Source: Fusarium oxysporum f. sp. lycopersici 4287 (taxonomy: Eukaryota; Ascomycota; Sordariomycetes; Hypocreales; Nectriaceae). Taken from it: a stretch of 64,000 nt of DNA. Shown here one piece after another: positions 1 to 14,025 of the stretch (the first letter of the stretch is position 1; each line of letters opens with the position of its first letter). A program made the translations under genes and the position numbers. Under the pieces are notes generated by a model. That model did not search any database. It saw only the letters and a program-made list of their open reading frames with translations, and was not told the DNA's origin. The DNA lies in assembly GCF_000149955.1 (NCBI RefSeq), contig NC_030989.1, forward strand, positions 389,079 through 453,078, read 5' to 3'.

Positions 1-308
1 CTCACATCAAAAGAACCACTGCCCATCAAGACCATTTGTCCTTTCGTTTCTAACTCAAGCATTCTCGTTTCCAAAATAGCATAAACAAAGCACCTCATTT
101 CCATTCTCGCCTTATCTCAAACCTGCTTTTGACTCGAGCCAACAAAGAAACATCCAAAACCTCCAACAACCGTGTATCCACTCCCCAATACTTCACTGTC
201 ATCGAACCCATCTCACATCGATCCCAAACTATCAAAACCATGATGTCTCAACTATATGAAATTCCTTTTCTCCCTCCTCCAATACTGTTTCAGCTCAAAG
301 CAAGAAAC
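1..308. other. 5' flank of the small secreted protein gene
   Basis: No independent gene is visible here. The stretch is A/C-rich and reads as promoter and 5' leader for the coding region that begins at 309. In-frame ATGs at 240 and 243 could extend that protein, but they would place about 23 residues ahead of a clean signal peptide, so the later start is preferred. Confidence 0.5.
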
Positions 309-785
309 ATGAAACTCACACTCGCAACGCTGACACTTGTCGCACTCACGGCTGCTACTCCTCCTCCTGAGCCGGTTGTTCACAAACCTGTTCCTGAGAA
401 GGCAAGTAGTGGCTGTTATCACTATTATGTCTTCCCTACTCCTTGTCAGTTCAAACCCAGCCCATCTCTCACCTCTATCTCGATCTCAGCCTCAAGCCTC
501 AACCCAACATCAATGTCAACCCGCTAACGACATCAGCATAATCCCCAAGCCAAACAACTGCTGTCTTCCTCGTCTCTGCGCCCGTAGAGATGGTACGTCT
601 CTCCCTAAAACCCCTCTCTCCCCTCCTCATTCTCTCCTCTTCCAATCTTCTCTACCGGGCACATCTAACGCGTATCAGGCAATTCCTACCAGTTCAACGA
701 AGACGCCTGGAAAGAAAAAGTGCACAACATGCCCAGCTTCTGCTGTCGAGGATGGAAAGCGCCCATGCCTGTATTTCCCGTGTAG
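309..785 (+). CDS. Small secreted cysteine-rich protein (effector-like)
   Basis: I propose three exons: 309-401, 490-592 and 679-785, giving 100 residues. The first intron would be GC-AG (AAG|GCAAGT...CAG) and the second is GT-AG (GTACGT...TATCAG); the phases fit. The N-terminus (MKLTLATLTLVALTAATP) is a signal peptide with a hydrophobic core. The mature part has six cysteines: one single, a CC pair followed by CLPRLC-type spacing, and a second CC pair near the C-terminus. That pattern suggests disulphide bonding and apoplastic secretion. I recognise no family. Small size, a signal peptide and paired cysteines are typical of fungal effector candidates, but that role is inference. It converges with the minus-strand DUF4419 gene 50 nt downstream. 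The exon structure is inferred and alternative splicing is possible. Confidence 0.55.
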
Positions 786-835
786 CTCCTGTATTAGTCC
801 ATCTTATTCTTCTCTTCTTTCATTAGATATTATAT

Positions 836-2257
836 TTATAGATCCTTTACTTCCTCCTCTCCGTCTTTCTTCTTCTCCTCCTCCTTCACCTCCCCGTCTT
901 TACCGCTCGCTTCCAAAGCAGCCTTACAGCTCACAATCCCCCCCGCAATCCTTCCCAACTCCTCACCACTGCCAAGCCACGGCCCAGCGCTGTAATTAGC
1001 ATCAACACCCGCATAAACAAACCATCCGCTCACAGGCTGCGCCATGACTCCGCCTGGGGTATTCTTCTTCTCGACGCCGACGTTTCCTGCTACAAGATAG
1101 GCTTGTGTGTCGGCGCCTGGTGACGGGTAGTTCTTCATGGTCAGAGGCGCTTTGGCGTAGCCGATGCTGATGTCGGAGAGGGTGCAGGGGACGTAGCTCT
1201 GTCCGTCGATTGTGACGGACCAGTCGTTGGGGAAGATCCCGATTTGTACCTCCTCTTTCTTTTCTTCTTCAACCTTGACTTCGTCTTTCTTGACCTCTTC
1301 ATCCTTCTCTCCAGCTTCCTCTTCATCCTCGTCGTCCCAATTATCATACCAATCCTCATAGACTCCTCTAACCTTTCCATCACGATCCCAATGCATGAAG
1401 CCCGTAATCCACCCTGAGACATCCCACTCACTCGCCCCCTCACCACAAGACCACTTCTTCTTAGCCCTAACAATCTGCTCCCAGAACAACCTCCTCTCCC
1501 CATCACCCTCACCCCCTTCAGTATCAACGTCCCAGGAACTAATAAACCTCTTCATAATCGGCCCCAACCTCTCCGCAAACCCAGCCGCCTCGTCCCCAAA
1601 CTCCTTCAGCATCTCAACCTTCTCCCCCAGCTTAACCCAATCCTCCCTCTCCCCAAGAAGCGTCACACTCGGTATTCCACATACCACCATGCCCTCAAAC
1701 TCAAAGAAATGCTGCATCAGTCCCATCATCAACACCGTAGCCGTAACGTCATCTTGAGCAGTCGAAGTGCTAAAACCGGGTGTTATCCATTCCAACAACC
1801 ACCCCGTCTTAACCCTGCTCTGGATCTCCCCTCTAAACGCACCGATGATACCGTCCCACGAAAACCCTTCTACGGTAATCTTTTCGCGCCCAGAGTGATC
1901 AACGAATAAATGCCGGAGAGCCTCAGAGTGGGTACTCATGTACACATTCAGCTGTGCCAAAACTTCAAACCAGATCTCATCAGGTCGCAAGATGAGATGC
2001 TCGTGTTTGGCCCACGCCTCAACAGCGCCCCTCACAAACCCATCCGACGAGGGGAATACATTTCTTCCCTCGAGGTCATCAAATGATGATGCGAGTAGTG
2101 AGGCTGTGTTTTCCGCTTCTTCTGGACAACTCCGCGAGAACAGATCAGAGGCTGATGTAGCGATACCTGACGCGCTGAAGGGCAATGGGTCGACGCGGTG
2201 GACTTGGATGGTGATTGAGGCGGTGGCCAGGCCAGCTAGCCACAGCGCTTTGAGCAT
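836..2257 (-). CDS. DUF4419 family secreted protein
   Basis: This is a single exon of 473 residues. I chose the ATG at 2257, in front of MLKALWLAGLATASI, because it opens a plausible signal peptide; an upstream in-frame extension lacks this. The body matches the fungal DUF4419 family: a block around residues 75-120 (FVRGAVEAWAKHEHLILRPD, then EIWFEVLAQLNVYMSTH and an LFVDHSG motif) is characteristic. The C-terminal third holds a glutamate/lysine-rich acidic linker (about residues 310-345), then a second globular segment with SYVPCTLSDISIGYA, and a charged tail. No catalytic function is established for the family. The gene stands alone, convergent with the small secreted protein. Confidence 0.8.
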   Translation of the reverse strand: MLKALWLAGLATASITIQVHRVDPLPFSASGIATSASDLFSRSCPEEAENTASLLASSFDDLEGRNVFPSSDGFVRGAVEAWAKHEHLILRPDEIWFEVLAQLNVYMSTHSEALRHLFVDHSGREKITVEGFSWDGIIGAFRGEIQSRVKTGWLLEWITPGFSTSTAQDDVTATVLMMGLMQHFFEFEGMVVCGIPSVTLLGEREDWVKLGEKVEMLKEFGDEAAGFAERLGPIMKRFISSWDVDTEGGEGDGERRLFWEQIVRAKKKWSCGEGASEWDVSGWITGFMHWDRDGKVRGVYEDWYDNWDDEDEEEAGEKDEEVKKDEVKVEEEKKEEVQIGIFPNDWSVTIDGQSYVPCTLSDISIGYAKAPLTMKNYPSPGADTQAYLVAGNVGVEKKNTPGGVMAQPVSGWFVYAGVDANYSAGPWLGSGEELGRIAGGIVSCKAALEASGKDGEVKEEEKKKDGEEEVKDL

Positions 2258-3057
2258 ATTCGCCGTTCGTATAACAACCTCTTCTCTCTTCAATATCCTC
2301 TTTTGTGTATGCCGTGGGGCGATCAAGGATCGGTGTTGGTTGGTGTGGGTATGCAAATCGTGGCCTGATGCAAGATTACGGACCTCCCGATCGGACGGTT
2401 AAAGGATAAAAAGGGTCGCGCTAGCGGCTCTTAGTGGAGTTGTCTAGGAAACTGGGCCGAATCTCATCTCATGATATCGACGTATGCCTCAGACTATTTC
2501 TGGCAATGTTACAGCGAATGAGAAATTTGGTTCGGGGCTTTTGTTGGCGACGGGATCGGGTCTCCGTTGGCGATATATCGAGATATGATCCCGGCTACTA
2601 CAGGGAACGCAACATCCGATCTCCGTCGATATCAGTGCAGATGCAGGGTAGGACATGCGACAATTGACAATTGACGAGATTAATTGATTCGGCATGTCCA
2701 CGTCGACATCGCCATGTTGGGCCGGTATTAATGTCGTAAGGCCCGATGGACAAATGGCTCATCTTGCCACTGTTCCCAGTCACTAACCAGTCACAATACC
2801 AACAGCAACTCAGTCAGATTACTCACACCAATCGCAGCAATCACAATGCATTATTCACATCAAATGTAGTTGAGCAACCGATTTATTCAGCGCTATCAAT
2901 CTATAATCATGCCTTAGGCTCGAATTGAATCCCAGTCCTTCCTGCGCCATGCTGCCATTAAAGCAAATTGTATGTCATATCTTGTAAACGCCATGCCATG
3001 CCACTTTGTACCCGTGGCTCCATATCTTCTAGTAAAATCGCGCCGAATGAAAACCGC
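2258..3057. other. Intergenic: DUF4419 promoter and mannitol dehydrogenase 3' flank
   Basis: Both neighbours are on the minus strand, so the stretch holds the upstream region of the DUF4419 gene and the downstream region of the mannitol dehydrogenase gene. Reading frames here are short and without recognisable motifs. I see no RNA gene or repeat. Confidence 0.5.
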
Positions 3058-4282
3058 TTATTCCTCAGCACTGTCGGCCTGGACGCGCTGAACAACGTTG
3101 ACCAATTGTGGGAAGATCTTCTCGTTGTCCTGAATACCGCAGACCTGCTTGACAACGTCCTCAGGTCCGTTCTCGGACATGATCTCGGCGAGCTGCTTGG
3201 ACTCCTCGTCATCGGGGACATCCTGGAAGCGGAAGGCCATCTCGATAGCGTCGAGAAGGTACTTGATGGGCTGATCGTTCTCAGCGAGCTCAGCAGCAGG
3301 GCCGATGAATCGCTCCTTGCGAGACAGCTTTCGGAGAGGAGCACGGCCGACACGCTCGACGGCATCCTCAAGATGGGGGTTGCCAATTCGCTTGATGATC
3401 TTCTCGACGTAAGCGGCCTGGGCCTCCTCGTCAATAGCGTGCTTGGAGACGATCAGGTTCTTGGTCTCCATAAGTGCACCGCGAACCTCGGCCATAATGT
3501 CCTTGTCCTGGAGAGCATCGTAGACAGTGCGCTTTCTTCGGTTGTAACCGTGGTAGGCAGCGGTGGCGTGGCCAGTGTTGACAGTGAAGAGCTTGCGCTC
3601 AATGAAGGGCTCAAGGTTGTCAACCCAGTTGATACCCTTGATGTCGGGGATGCCAACATCCTCAAAGGGAGTGCGGTCAACGACCCACTCAAAGAACTTC
3701 TCGAGTGTCACGTCAAGACCAGCATCGGGGTCCTGAGCGGGAACGATTCTGTCAATAGCGGAGTTGGCATATCGGGCTCGGAGGTGGTGGTCCTCGAGGC
3801 GAGAGGCATCAGTGTTGTTCTTGATGTGCTCGGCAAGGGTATCAGTTGCACCGATGGCGTTCTCGCAGGCAATGACATGCAGGGGAGACTCTTCTGTTGA
3901 TCGGCGGTCGATACCCTTGGCGATGACAGGGGCGATGAACTTGAGGATGTTGGGACCGACTGAGCAGGTGACGATCTCAGCTGTGCGGATGGTCTCAATC
4001 AGGTCCTCCTCGTGTGTTCTCGAGTTGATGGCCTTGTAATTTGTGATGGTGTTCTCGACGGTAGCTTCAGAGCCGACTTCGATGACGCGGTATGAGGGAG
4101 TGTTGTTGAGTTGGTTGACGATTGAGTCGTTGACATCAGCGAAGACGACATCGTAGCCAGAGTTGTGGAGGAAGCAGGCAACAAAGCCACGGCCTGGATA
4201 GTTAGCATGAGAGGTTAGAGCGTTGGGTGAGACGAGACATACCGATGTTGCCAGCGCCAAAGTGAACAGCAGTCTTGCCCAT
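3058..4282 (-). CDS. mpd1: Mannitol-1-phosphate 5-dehydrogenase
   Basis: Interconverts fructose-6-phosphate and mannitol-1-phosphate with NAD(H), the entry step of fungal mannitol metabolism in the cytosol. Two exons (4243-4282 and 3058-4193) flank a 49-nt GT-AG intron (GTATGT, ATCCAG) and give 391 residues, the usual family length. The N-terminus holds the Rossmann glycine motif ([11 protein letters not shown], split by the intron). The catalytic polyol-dehydrogenase pattern K-x4-N-x3-H is visible in [11 protein letters not shown] near the middle. The C-terminal helical domain is complete and ends in VQADSAEE. The short first exon explains why an unspliced reading starts with an unrelated N-terminus. 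Its neighbour phosphoglucose isomerase supplies the same substrate, fructose-6-phosphate. Confidence 0.95.
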
Positions 4283-7200
4283 GATTGTGGTTGTGTGGGG
4301 TTATGTGTAAGTGGGAATATGTAAGAATGTCTCAATGTATGAAGGCGAATGCCTCAAATAGGAAGCAATAGAAGAGTGTTTAGGAGTGAAGTGGTGATGG
4401 ATGGAATGGATGAAAACGGTGACCGTATCGAGGGGGGGGAGACGAGTTTATATGTTTAGACCAAAGCCACCCTCCTTGTCTTTTCTTGGAGGGTGAGGGT
4501 GAGGCAGAGGGTGACGATGACGGGAAGGGGACCCATTGATGCCATCATGGTACGTACTGTGTCGTTCCTGCCCTGGTCAAGACTGGGTTATGGGTCCGGT
4601 CTGGTCTGGCAGGTCCCACCGAGTCAAGTTTGAGTTCAACTCGGGCAAGTGGAGACCCATGCCAAGTACAGCCCCCAGCCCAGCCCGGCCTAACTCACAG
4701 TCACAGCCCGTACAGTACAGTACATTACGGTTGTATCAGTACCTGTGCCTGTACCATGCCATCATCGGTACAGTGGACTCTGTGTCCTTTTCGGTGACCT
4801 CAGCACTCTGACTCTTTGGCTTGGCGCCGTCTGTTTGTCAAACAACCATCCAACACTCTAGCCCGTGCCTATCCCAGCGATGATCCATTGGATACGGTCT
4901 CTCCTGGCTCTTTCTTTCACTGTTATCATTACACCGTAGCCTCGCCGAACCGTATCCATATCTAGCCAGCTCAACGAATTGTCAGTTGAAGGCACAGATC
5001 AGTAACATGCTCACTCATACATGACAACTGTACAATAGGCCTCCAATAAGCTGACAAACAAATAAAACCACATCAACAGACCAACCTCACCATGTGGATC
5101 AGCCCCTCTACCGTTTCACCGACCGTAACTGGTGAAGCCGCCTCCACTGCCTTACGGAGGTTATCCGGCGCTCTACAGGGTGTTCGCACAGGGGCTGGGG
5201 GTGTTATGCATGCATGTCCCACTGCAACCTCACCTCACCTCTGCCCGAAAGTGCCTCTGTAGAGAGGACCCTGTCTCATGCCACATGCTTCATTTTCAGG
5301 GTATTCTCGTTATTCAGATTAATATCGCCACGACTATTTATCCTACTTATCTTGGGATTCTTTCACGAGATATATACTGCAAATAAGGTATCAGACAATA
5401 GAAACAATTACTAAACCTAGAATCATCTAGATACTGCTCGATCCGTCAAAAGTGGATATCTTGTCAAGTAACCGTTTTCGTGTCAATCCCACCTCTGACG
5501 TCGACTGTCTGTATCGTGGGTCACTGTGAAGACGGACTGTGGTTTTTTTCCTCCAACGCAGTGCAACACTAACAATGTACCTCCAGAACCTAAGTTGAAC
5601 ACCCCAGGTTTTCCACAATTCTCTTTCTCTGGGGCAGCATTTGACATCACTTGTTCAATATCACGATGACTTTCGATCTATGGTCCTTTTCTCCTTTTTT
5701 TTTGTGTATTCCATTTTTAATTCCCCCTATTTTATGACACTTTTAATTCCATTTTTATGACTTGATCATCACCATCATATGTTTTCAAACATCGTCGGTA
5801 TTTCGGCCATTCCCCTCCGTCTGAGCCCCAAACAAGGGTTCTCTATTTTTCTTTATTCTCACGATGCAGGGGTGTGGAGATGGACATCAATTAGACGGCG
5901 CTCACGGCGGCTTTTCGCGTGTGTGCTTTGAGGCTAGCCAAAGTGACTGATGATGATGAGTTGAAACGGGCGTCATGCATGTGAAGACTTTCGGCAATGC
6001 TTGGGGTATCACACATGCAAAATATTTCCGGTGCGTGTATGACAAAATCTAGACTGCCCAAGTTTGATACAGCACGTGTAGTTGTTGAGATAATGATAGG
6101 ACTTGTGGTGTATCTCGTGCTCTGTGTTACTGTCTCGTGGTCTAGTACCGATAATCACAAGTAAACAAATATCGTTATCATCTGTGTAACTGCATCCGTC
6201 AGATACGAGCGCTATTGTCTTACTCTCCCCAATGAAGTTCAAACTGCATACTTATACGTCATATCCTACATCCAGGGTTATCCCCCCCTCCCCCTCCCTT
6301 GAGTCTCTGGTTCCTGTTTTTCCAGGGGTGAAACGGATCATTTCTGCCACCGTATTCATCTCTCTCTACCGTAGAATCACCGAACCATGCCACTATTCAA
6401 GCATAATTCCCTCAACCTCAAACTGGCTCAACTCTAAGGGCGTATTCCATCTGAGTGCATTTGGCTGAGGCATTTCGGATCAAATCGTAACCTTCTTCCG
6501 TTCGGCCCTCAACCCCGACGAACCCGCTTCCGTTCTAGCATAGCCTCCCTCCGTAGATAACGCTGCAGCGAATCAACCGTCAGTGGAGTGACAGAGCCAA
6601 GATGGACCGTTCAGGCGTTCTCCTGTTTAGCGCCGTATTCTGATTGGTGATGGCTTCAGTTTATCTTCGGTCGGTTACCGCGGGACCTGTTGATCTGGGA
6701 AAGGGAAACTGTATCTCTTCAGGCTGAATCTAGTTACCTATACGACTCAACAAATTTCGGAACTCAATTCCAAGCCCGTCATCCTCATCTCTATCTTCAT
6801 ATTCACTGAGGCTGTGATAGAGACGTATTGAACCGTTTGTTACTGTCTCTCATCTCAAGGGTCTAGGGGTCCAAGCCACCATCCCACACCGATGTAGCAT
6901 AGCATATCTCCAACCAAGAAAAAAATTGCAAATGAACCACTCAAACATCTCGTCATCGACGCGGGAACGAGAACATCGTGAAAAGCCTCAAGTTCGACGT
7001 CAGAGGGTTACCCACTCACACTCGCCAATGACAATGTCCTGCACAAAAATTCTTCCGTGTCTTGTTGTATTGCATTGGGGGAGGGCTAGTGTGAGTGGAG
7101 TTGGGACTGACGAAACCAGAACGGACTGGTAGTTTTGTTTCGTGATATTGATTGGTAGAGATGTTTGGATTGGTAGATGCAGTTCGCTTTGACTCCGGCT

Positions 7201-8322
7201 TATTCAGATGGAATCACCTTCACTGCATGCAAACCTCGCTTCGGATGCCGTGACTTGAAATGACGATCTTTTGTTCTTGTTTCAAGAGATCGTCGCCTTG
7301 TAACCCAGACTCAGAAAATAAACATGTTGTTTCCGACGTGAGCCGAATTAACTCCCGTGTACAGTTAAGATCGTGATAAGCCAACGTCAACATCAAGATC
7401 ATGGTCAACATCACGGCACCTTGAACATCGAGACCCAACAATACTCTCGCTTACTTTCGCCATCAACCAACACACAATCCTCTAATCTCCATTTCCCCAC
7501 CCTCCATCTCACTCCTGTACTTCAGGTCTGGGGATTCCCCCGCGATAAAAAGCACCGTTATAACCCCGATGTGATAAGTCTCTGCGTGATATATCTCATA
7601 AACATACCACCTTGTACACCCTCAGAGGGATTCCCCCCTCTTCCCCATATTCCCCCGCAAAACTCCACACGCTTGAACCTCACCTGCTCGTCTCACCATT
7701 GACCCTCAAACAGGCCAATGTTCTTAAACGCAGCACTCTTAATGCACCCGGACTCTAACGGTATCAATGCTCTCAGAACGTGGCAGTGCTCTCAGACGCC
7801 TTGATACTGTATGAATGGACTGGTCTACACAGACGCACCTTTACTCAAGCAGTGACACTACCCAAAGTGGAAATACATACATCCGCCGGAGACACGGAAC
7901 CTCAAGACAAAACATACATAAACACTCATTTGACCGAGGTGCCTTGTTCCACGTGTCATTAATATAAATGCAAGTGATAAGGTGTTGCGATTTAATATGT
8001 GAACGCGAGAAGTCGCGCAGGTGCATGGTATACTTGTGCCGTGTTTGACGGTGCAATGGAATCGACATCTGAGAATAACAAGGAAATTTGAAATATGTAT
8101 ACAGATAATCACGGTACACAGCTATCAATACTACATTGCACTCTTCATCATACTCACGAGTACTTTTGCGTGTGGACATGTACAGAGACATCATTCACCT
8201 CGTACGTTTCATGCACAACTTACAAGACAGGTCCAGAACATAGGCCGTCAAACTTATTCATGCTATCCTTAATCATTATCAACATCGTTCCACTCGCTAC
8301 ACATTAACACTCAATCCTCCTT
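4283..8322. other. 4-kb gene-poor interval
   Basis: I find no convincing gene on either strand between the mannitol dehydrogenase start and the phosphoglucose isomerase stop. Open frames are all under about 120 codons, of low quality and without family motifs. The first few hundred bases contain G-rich runs (around 4430 and 4525) that could serve the mannitol dehydrogenase promoter, and a C-rich run lies near 6285-6300. A long leader or a non-coding transcript cannot be excluded. Confidence 0.45.
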
Positions 8323-10117
<1,795 letters not shown>

Positions 10118-11251
10118 ATTGATGCTGTGTAGAGATAGTGATGGGGAGATAAGGATGGAGGTGATGGAAAGAAGAGAAGAAATAGCAGATCAGAAAAGAG
10201 TGGGAGGGGAAATGAGGTTATGTCTCTGAATGTCTTGGGTGCGTCTCATAGTAGAGCTCCGATGAATGCCAATGGAGGGGGAGGGGAAAGAGCAGAGAGC
10301 GGCATGGGCGGAGTGGGGGCATTCATCATCCCACTTCAACCATCATCTATTCTTTCTTGTTCTACACAGTTTATTTGATTGATACCTATCATGATGCCAC
10401 TTTAGCTACTCCTAATTGTTATGATATGACATCTTTTTATCACTCATTTTGTCAATTCCCCCAAGTCATGTCCATCTCTCTCACAGATGTCAGCTAACCC
10501 CTCCAATGACAGCATGACGCTACACCATGCTCTCCGAGCTAAAAACCAGAGCTCTTCAACAGCTTATAACTTAAAGCCCCGCCTTACTTAACGATTGTTA
10601 CCAAATTTACAAATCATCAAGGTTGGCTGACTGGACTTTTCCAAATCTTTTCGTCATGTCTCCATAATCATATTAGCCTTCTTTTTCCTTTATCCTGCAT
10701 GCGTCATAATCTCAGTGGAGGCTCTACAGTCAAGGGGCTCCGGTTATGCCGCGCACTCGCCGTGGTTGTCCCGCATCACCTCCGGCTGAGACATTGAGGA
10801 CAGCTTATTTATCGTGAGATGTCTTTATCAATTGCCTGGTACATCCTAGCTGGAAATATATACAGATTTAGGATAGTGTCTCATCAATAGAAAAAAACTT
10901 CACTGGAAACTGAATACAGCATACAGCATACAGCATATTGACTAGCAACGTAGTAAACAACTGCTCGTTGTCCTGACCGAGCTGACTCTCACCTTTCCCC
11001 CAACACCGGCAATCTCTCCGATCTCAGCCTCAATTAAAACTTTTCCATTTCATTCAGCCTATAGCCTAGACTCATCAAGCATGGGTTGTCATGATATCCC
11101 TCATCCATCATAAAGACCCCCAACGTTTTCCGAAAAAGCCTCATGGAGCCCCAAAGCGTGATCCTAAGACTGAACTAGCAATATGGAACTGGTGATAGTG
11201 ACATTGTACTTATGCCCTGCTACGGCTCGAAAATTCACGTCTTTCTCAATA
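10118..11251. other. Promoter region of pgi1, then tRNA upstream flank
   Basis: No gene seen. The first 200 bases upstream of the pgi1 ATG are purine-rich on the plus strand, which is a CT-rich leader in the gene's own orientation, as is common in highly expressed fungal genes. The rest is AT-richer intergenic DNA leading to the tRNA. Confidence 0.5.
10914..10934. repeat. Three tandem copies of ATACAGC
   Basis: A 7-bp unit (ATACAGC) is repeated three times head to tail in the interval between pgi1 and the tRNA gene. It is a minor microsatellite-like repeat without known function. Confidence 0.8.
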
Positions 11252-11350
11252 GCTCACTTGGCCGAGTGGTTAAGGCGGCAGACTTAAGCTTTCAACTGCT
11301 AAGGATTCTGCTACATTTAATGTGCGCAGGTTCGAACCCTGCAGTGAGCA
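11252..11350 (+). tRNA. tRNA-Leu (anticodon TAA) with intron
   Basis: The acceptor stem is GCTCACT (11252-11258) paired with AGTGAGC (11343-11349), with A as discriminator. The D-arm/A-box reads TGGCCGAGTGGTTAAGGCG and the B-box/T-arm reads GGTTCGAACCC. The anticodon stem GCAGA/TCTGC encloses the loop CTTAAG, which places TAA at 11285-11287. A 17-nt intron (about 11289-11305) sits immediately after position 37, the standard place for eukaryotic nuclear tRNA introns. The long variable arm fits a class II leucine tRNA. CCA is not encoded. Confidence 0.95.
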
Positions 11351-11352
11351 TT

Positions 11353-11366
11353 GCTTTTTGCTTTTT
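11353..11366 (+). terminator. RNA polymerase III terminator of the tRNA-Leu
   Basis: Two runs of five T (11355-11359 and 11362-11366) follow directly after the tRNA 3' end. This is the expected Pol III termination signal. Confidence 0.8.
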
Positions 11367-11976
11367 GCTGTCTCTAGCACATCCATTGTCTTGTTTTGTT
11401 GACGATTGTTGTTAGTTGGTGATGGTGTTGTGGCAAATGTCGTTGGAAAGGCTATTAGAGTCATACCACCGAATAGCATTGACTAACGCCGTTGGAGCTT
11501 GAATGTGGGATTGGTTCACTTCTTTGCTTTCGGGGTTCTAGTATAGGATACAATAGTCTCTTCAGGTCAGTTGTGAATTCAAGTCCGTGCTGAGGTCAGA
11601 AGACAATGAGAAAGTGCAGTGAGAGCCAAAGCATGCTGGCCTCGCAGAACAATGATCGAAACAACAAGCATTGTCACAAGTAAAGAAGAATGGACAATGA
11701 ACAGCAGAGTCAACGATACGAAGTCACGGAAAGACAATCTACATTGACAGAATGACATATCCACAGAACTAACGAGTGTATCAAACTCCAACACGCCAAA
11801 GCAAATAAAGGCTTCTTATTTACATTCATCCTCTAGGTTTCCACCTCCTAGGTTGCCCTTATCATGGCTTACACGTGTTCCCCTCCTCAGCCGGCTCATT
11901 GACAAGACTGATACCATGTCCGAGTCAGCCAGTCCTGCTCGCTGTCTACCCGTTGTCTCTCTTCCAACCCAGTGAT
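11367..11976. other. Intergenic between the tRNA and the kinase 3' end
   Basis: No gene seen. Short frames only; this should include the 3' untranslated region of the minus-strand kinase. Confidence 0.5.
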
Positions 11977-14025
11977 TTATCGGTTATCTGTCAAACTACC
12001 GACAAATGATGGATCCTTGACACTGCCGCCTGCATCTCCGAGTCCAGCGATCGGACGGTTGTAGCTGAATCCTTGGAATTGGTTCTGCATGGTTTGAGAG
12101 AGCATGGGGCCCTCGACATAAGAATCTTGAGGGGCTTCAGATGTGAATTCGGGGTCAAAGTTGGCAGTGTCCAGAGCGTCGGCCTGCGAATGTCAGTAGG
12201 GTTCAATGTGAGAGACTGGGAAAAGATACATACCACACTGGGCTTGAATGTAGGCTCGTACTTGCGCTGTAGAAGCTTCCTCCAGTCAATAGCATGGAAG
12301 AAAGGATGCGCCTTAATCTCAGCTGATCCATTGGCACCAAGGCGCTCCTCAGGGTTGCGGTTCAAAAGCTTGGTAAGGAGATCCTTGGCAGCTGGGGGAA
12401 CCACATCAGAGAAGTGAAGAGGCTCTGATAGAATCTTGCGGTACATCTCGTTGGTGTTCTCATCGTAGAAAGGTGGCAGACCTGTCAACATCTCGTACAG
12501 CAAAACACCAAGAGTCCACCAATCGACTGTCTTATTGTAACCTTGGCCCATCAGCAGCTCTGGGGCGAGGTACTCGGGTGTACCACAGAATGTGTTGGTG
12601 CGGTCCTCATCCTTCATATCGAGCTTGCAGAGACCAAAATCGCAAAGAGCGATATGGCCTTGGTAATCCAGAAGAATGTTCTCGGGCTTGAGATCTCTGT
12701 AAATGACGCTGAAGCCGTGCAGACATTCCAAGGCGCACAGAAGCTCAGCAGTGTAAAAGCGGGATCGGTTGACGTCAAATCGGTGCTCCTTTTGCAAGTG
12801 GTGGAACAGCTCGCCTCCGTTGACAAAGGCGAGAACAAAGTAAAGCTTCTCCGGTGACTGGAAACTGAACTTGAGAGGTACGATAAAAGGGTTGTTGATC
12901 TGTGCCAGCACAGATCGCTCGGCGAGTGTATGGGCAACTTCGGATCGCGATATGATGTGCGCCTTTCGGATGGTCTTGAGAGCGTAGATTCGGTTTGTGT
13001 CCTTCTTGCGTACCTGCATGACCTTGCCGAAACTGCCCTTGCCGACGACCTTGAGTAGTTCAAAGTCTTCAATCTTGAGCTTACCTGCTCGAGTCTCGAC
13101 ATACTCGACACCAACCTTGATTCTACCAGTGCCATATTGCACGTCGACCCACTCGGCTCCTTGGTGACCATTGCGCGCTGCGTGCTCAGCAGCAGCCTTC
13201 TCGCGGTCCTTCTTGCTGGCCTTGGGGTCCTCCACGTATTGCTGTCTCTCTTCGAATCGGGGGTTGATGCGGACAACACCGAGGAAAATATCCTGGCTTC
13301 GTCCAGATCCGGGTGGCGCATTCGGGTTGCGCATGTAAAGATGGATGACGAGCTCTGTCACTCTTGACACATCGAACTTGTACTGGGTGTTTCCACCGGC
13401 CCACAGAGGGTTCTCAGGGTTTCCATCGACCGAGTTGACAAAGACCTGGACCTTGTCGAAATCGAGGAGGGCGTAAGGCATGTACTTTCCGGAAATTCGG
13501 CCGTGGTTGGTGGGGATGCCGTTGAAGCCGCCAGCGGAAGAGTGCGGTCGGTTACTGCCGTTAACAAATGATCCGGCGACACGTTGTGAAGATCCTGGTC
13601 GAACAGAGCCAGACATTCCAAGAGCGTTGGACGAAGACATCGATCCTTGGTGTGACGAGGCAAAAGCACTTCGGTGCTGTTCAGGAAGAGAAAATCCTTG
13701 ACCTTCGTGGAGGGTGACAACGAGAATACCGGGCTTGGGGGGCTTAACAACAGGGGCCTGTGTCATGGCCTCAGAGGCAGCTGTTCAAGTCAGATACTGA
13801 CGGTACTCCAGTCCAGTTTGCTCACCTATGGCATTTTCCGTTGTAGGCGTAACAGCGCCGCTAGCCTGGCCATCCTTTTCCTTTTCGGTGATGGTTGAAG
13901 TAGAGGGGGATCGAGAGAAAGGACTCAAGGATTGACCCAGATGGGTTTCCTTTAACTCTGATGGATGTTAGTGATGCGACAGATATCGGACATGTAGACT
14001 TACTCTTGGTAAGCTTCCAAGACAT
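11977..14025 (-). CDS. ypk1: AGC serine/threonine kinase, Ypk1/Gad8 type
   Basis: Orthologue of S. pombe Gad8 and yeast Ypk1, the main TORC2-Pdk1 effector controlling membrane lipids, stress and growth. Four exons (14004-14025, 13826-13957, 12234-13780, 11977-12183) give 635 residues. The first 22-nt exon encodes MSWKLTK and joins to KLKET, the start I associate with this kinase in filamentous fungi. A C2-like region covers about residues 67-230. The kinase domain starts near 291 (VGKGSFGKVM), with lysine in YALKTIRK, catalytic YRDLKPEN, DFG in LCDFGLCK, and the Pdk1-type activation loop TNTFCGTPEYLAPE. The last exon carries the hydrophobic motif FQGFSYN. All introns are GT-AG, 45-49 nt. The gene is divergent from the COPI gene. 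Confidence 0.93.

Noticed and set aside
2968..3900. 310-codon plus-strand open frame
   Set aside because: It is the antisense shadow of the mannitol-1-phosphate dehydrogenase exon and has no family features.
4536..4811. Open frame upstream of the mannitol dehydrogenase
   Set aside because: Short, with no motif, and in a region of simple C/G-rich repeats.
10914..10934. ATACAGC triplet as a regulatory array
   Set aside because: Only three copies and no known binding factor; listed simply as a small tandem repeat.
11212..11415. 67-codon frame
   Set aside because: It runs through the tRNA-Leu gene and is not coding.
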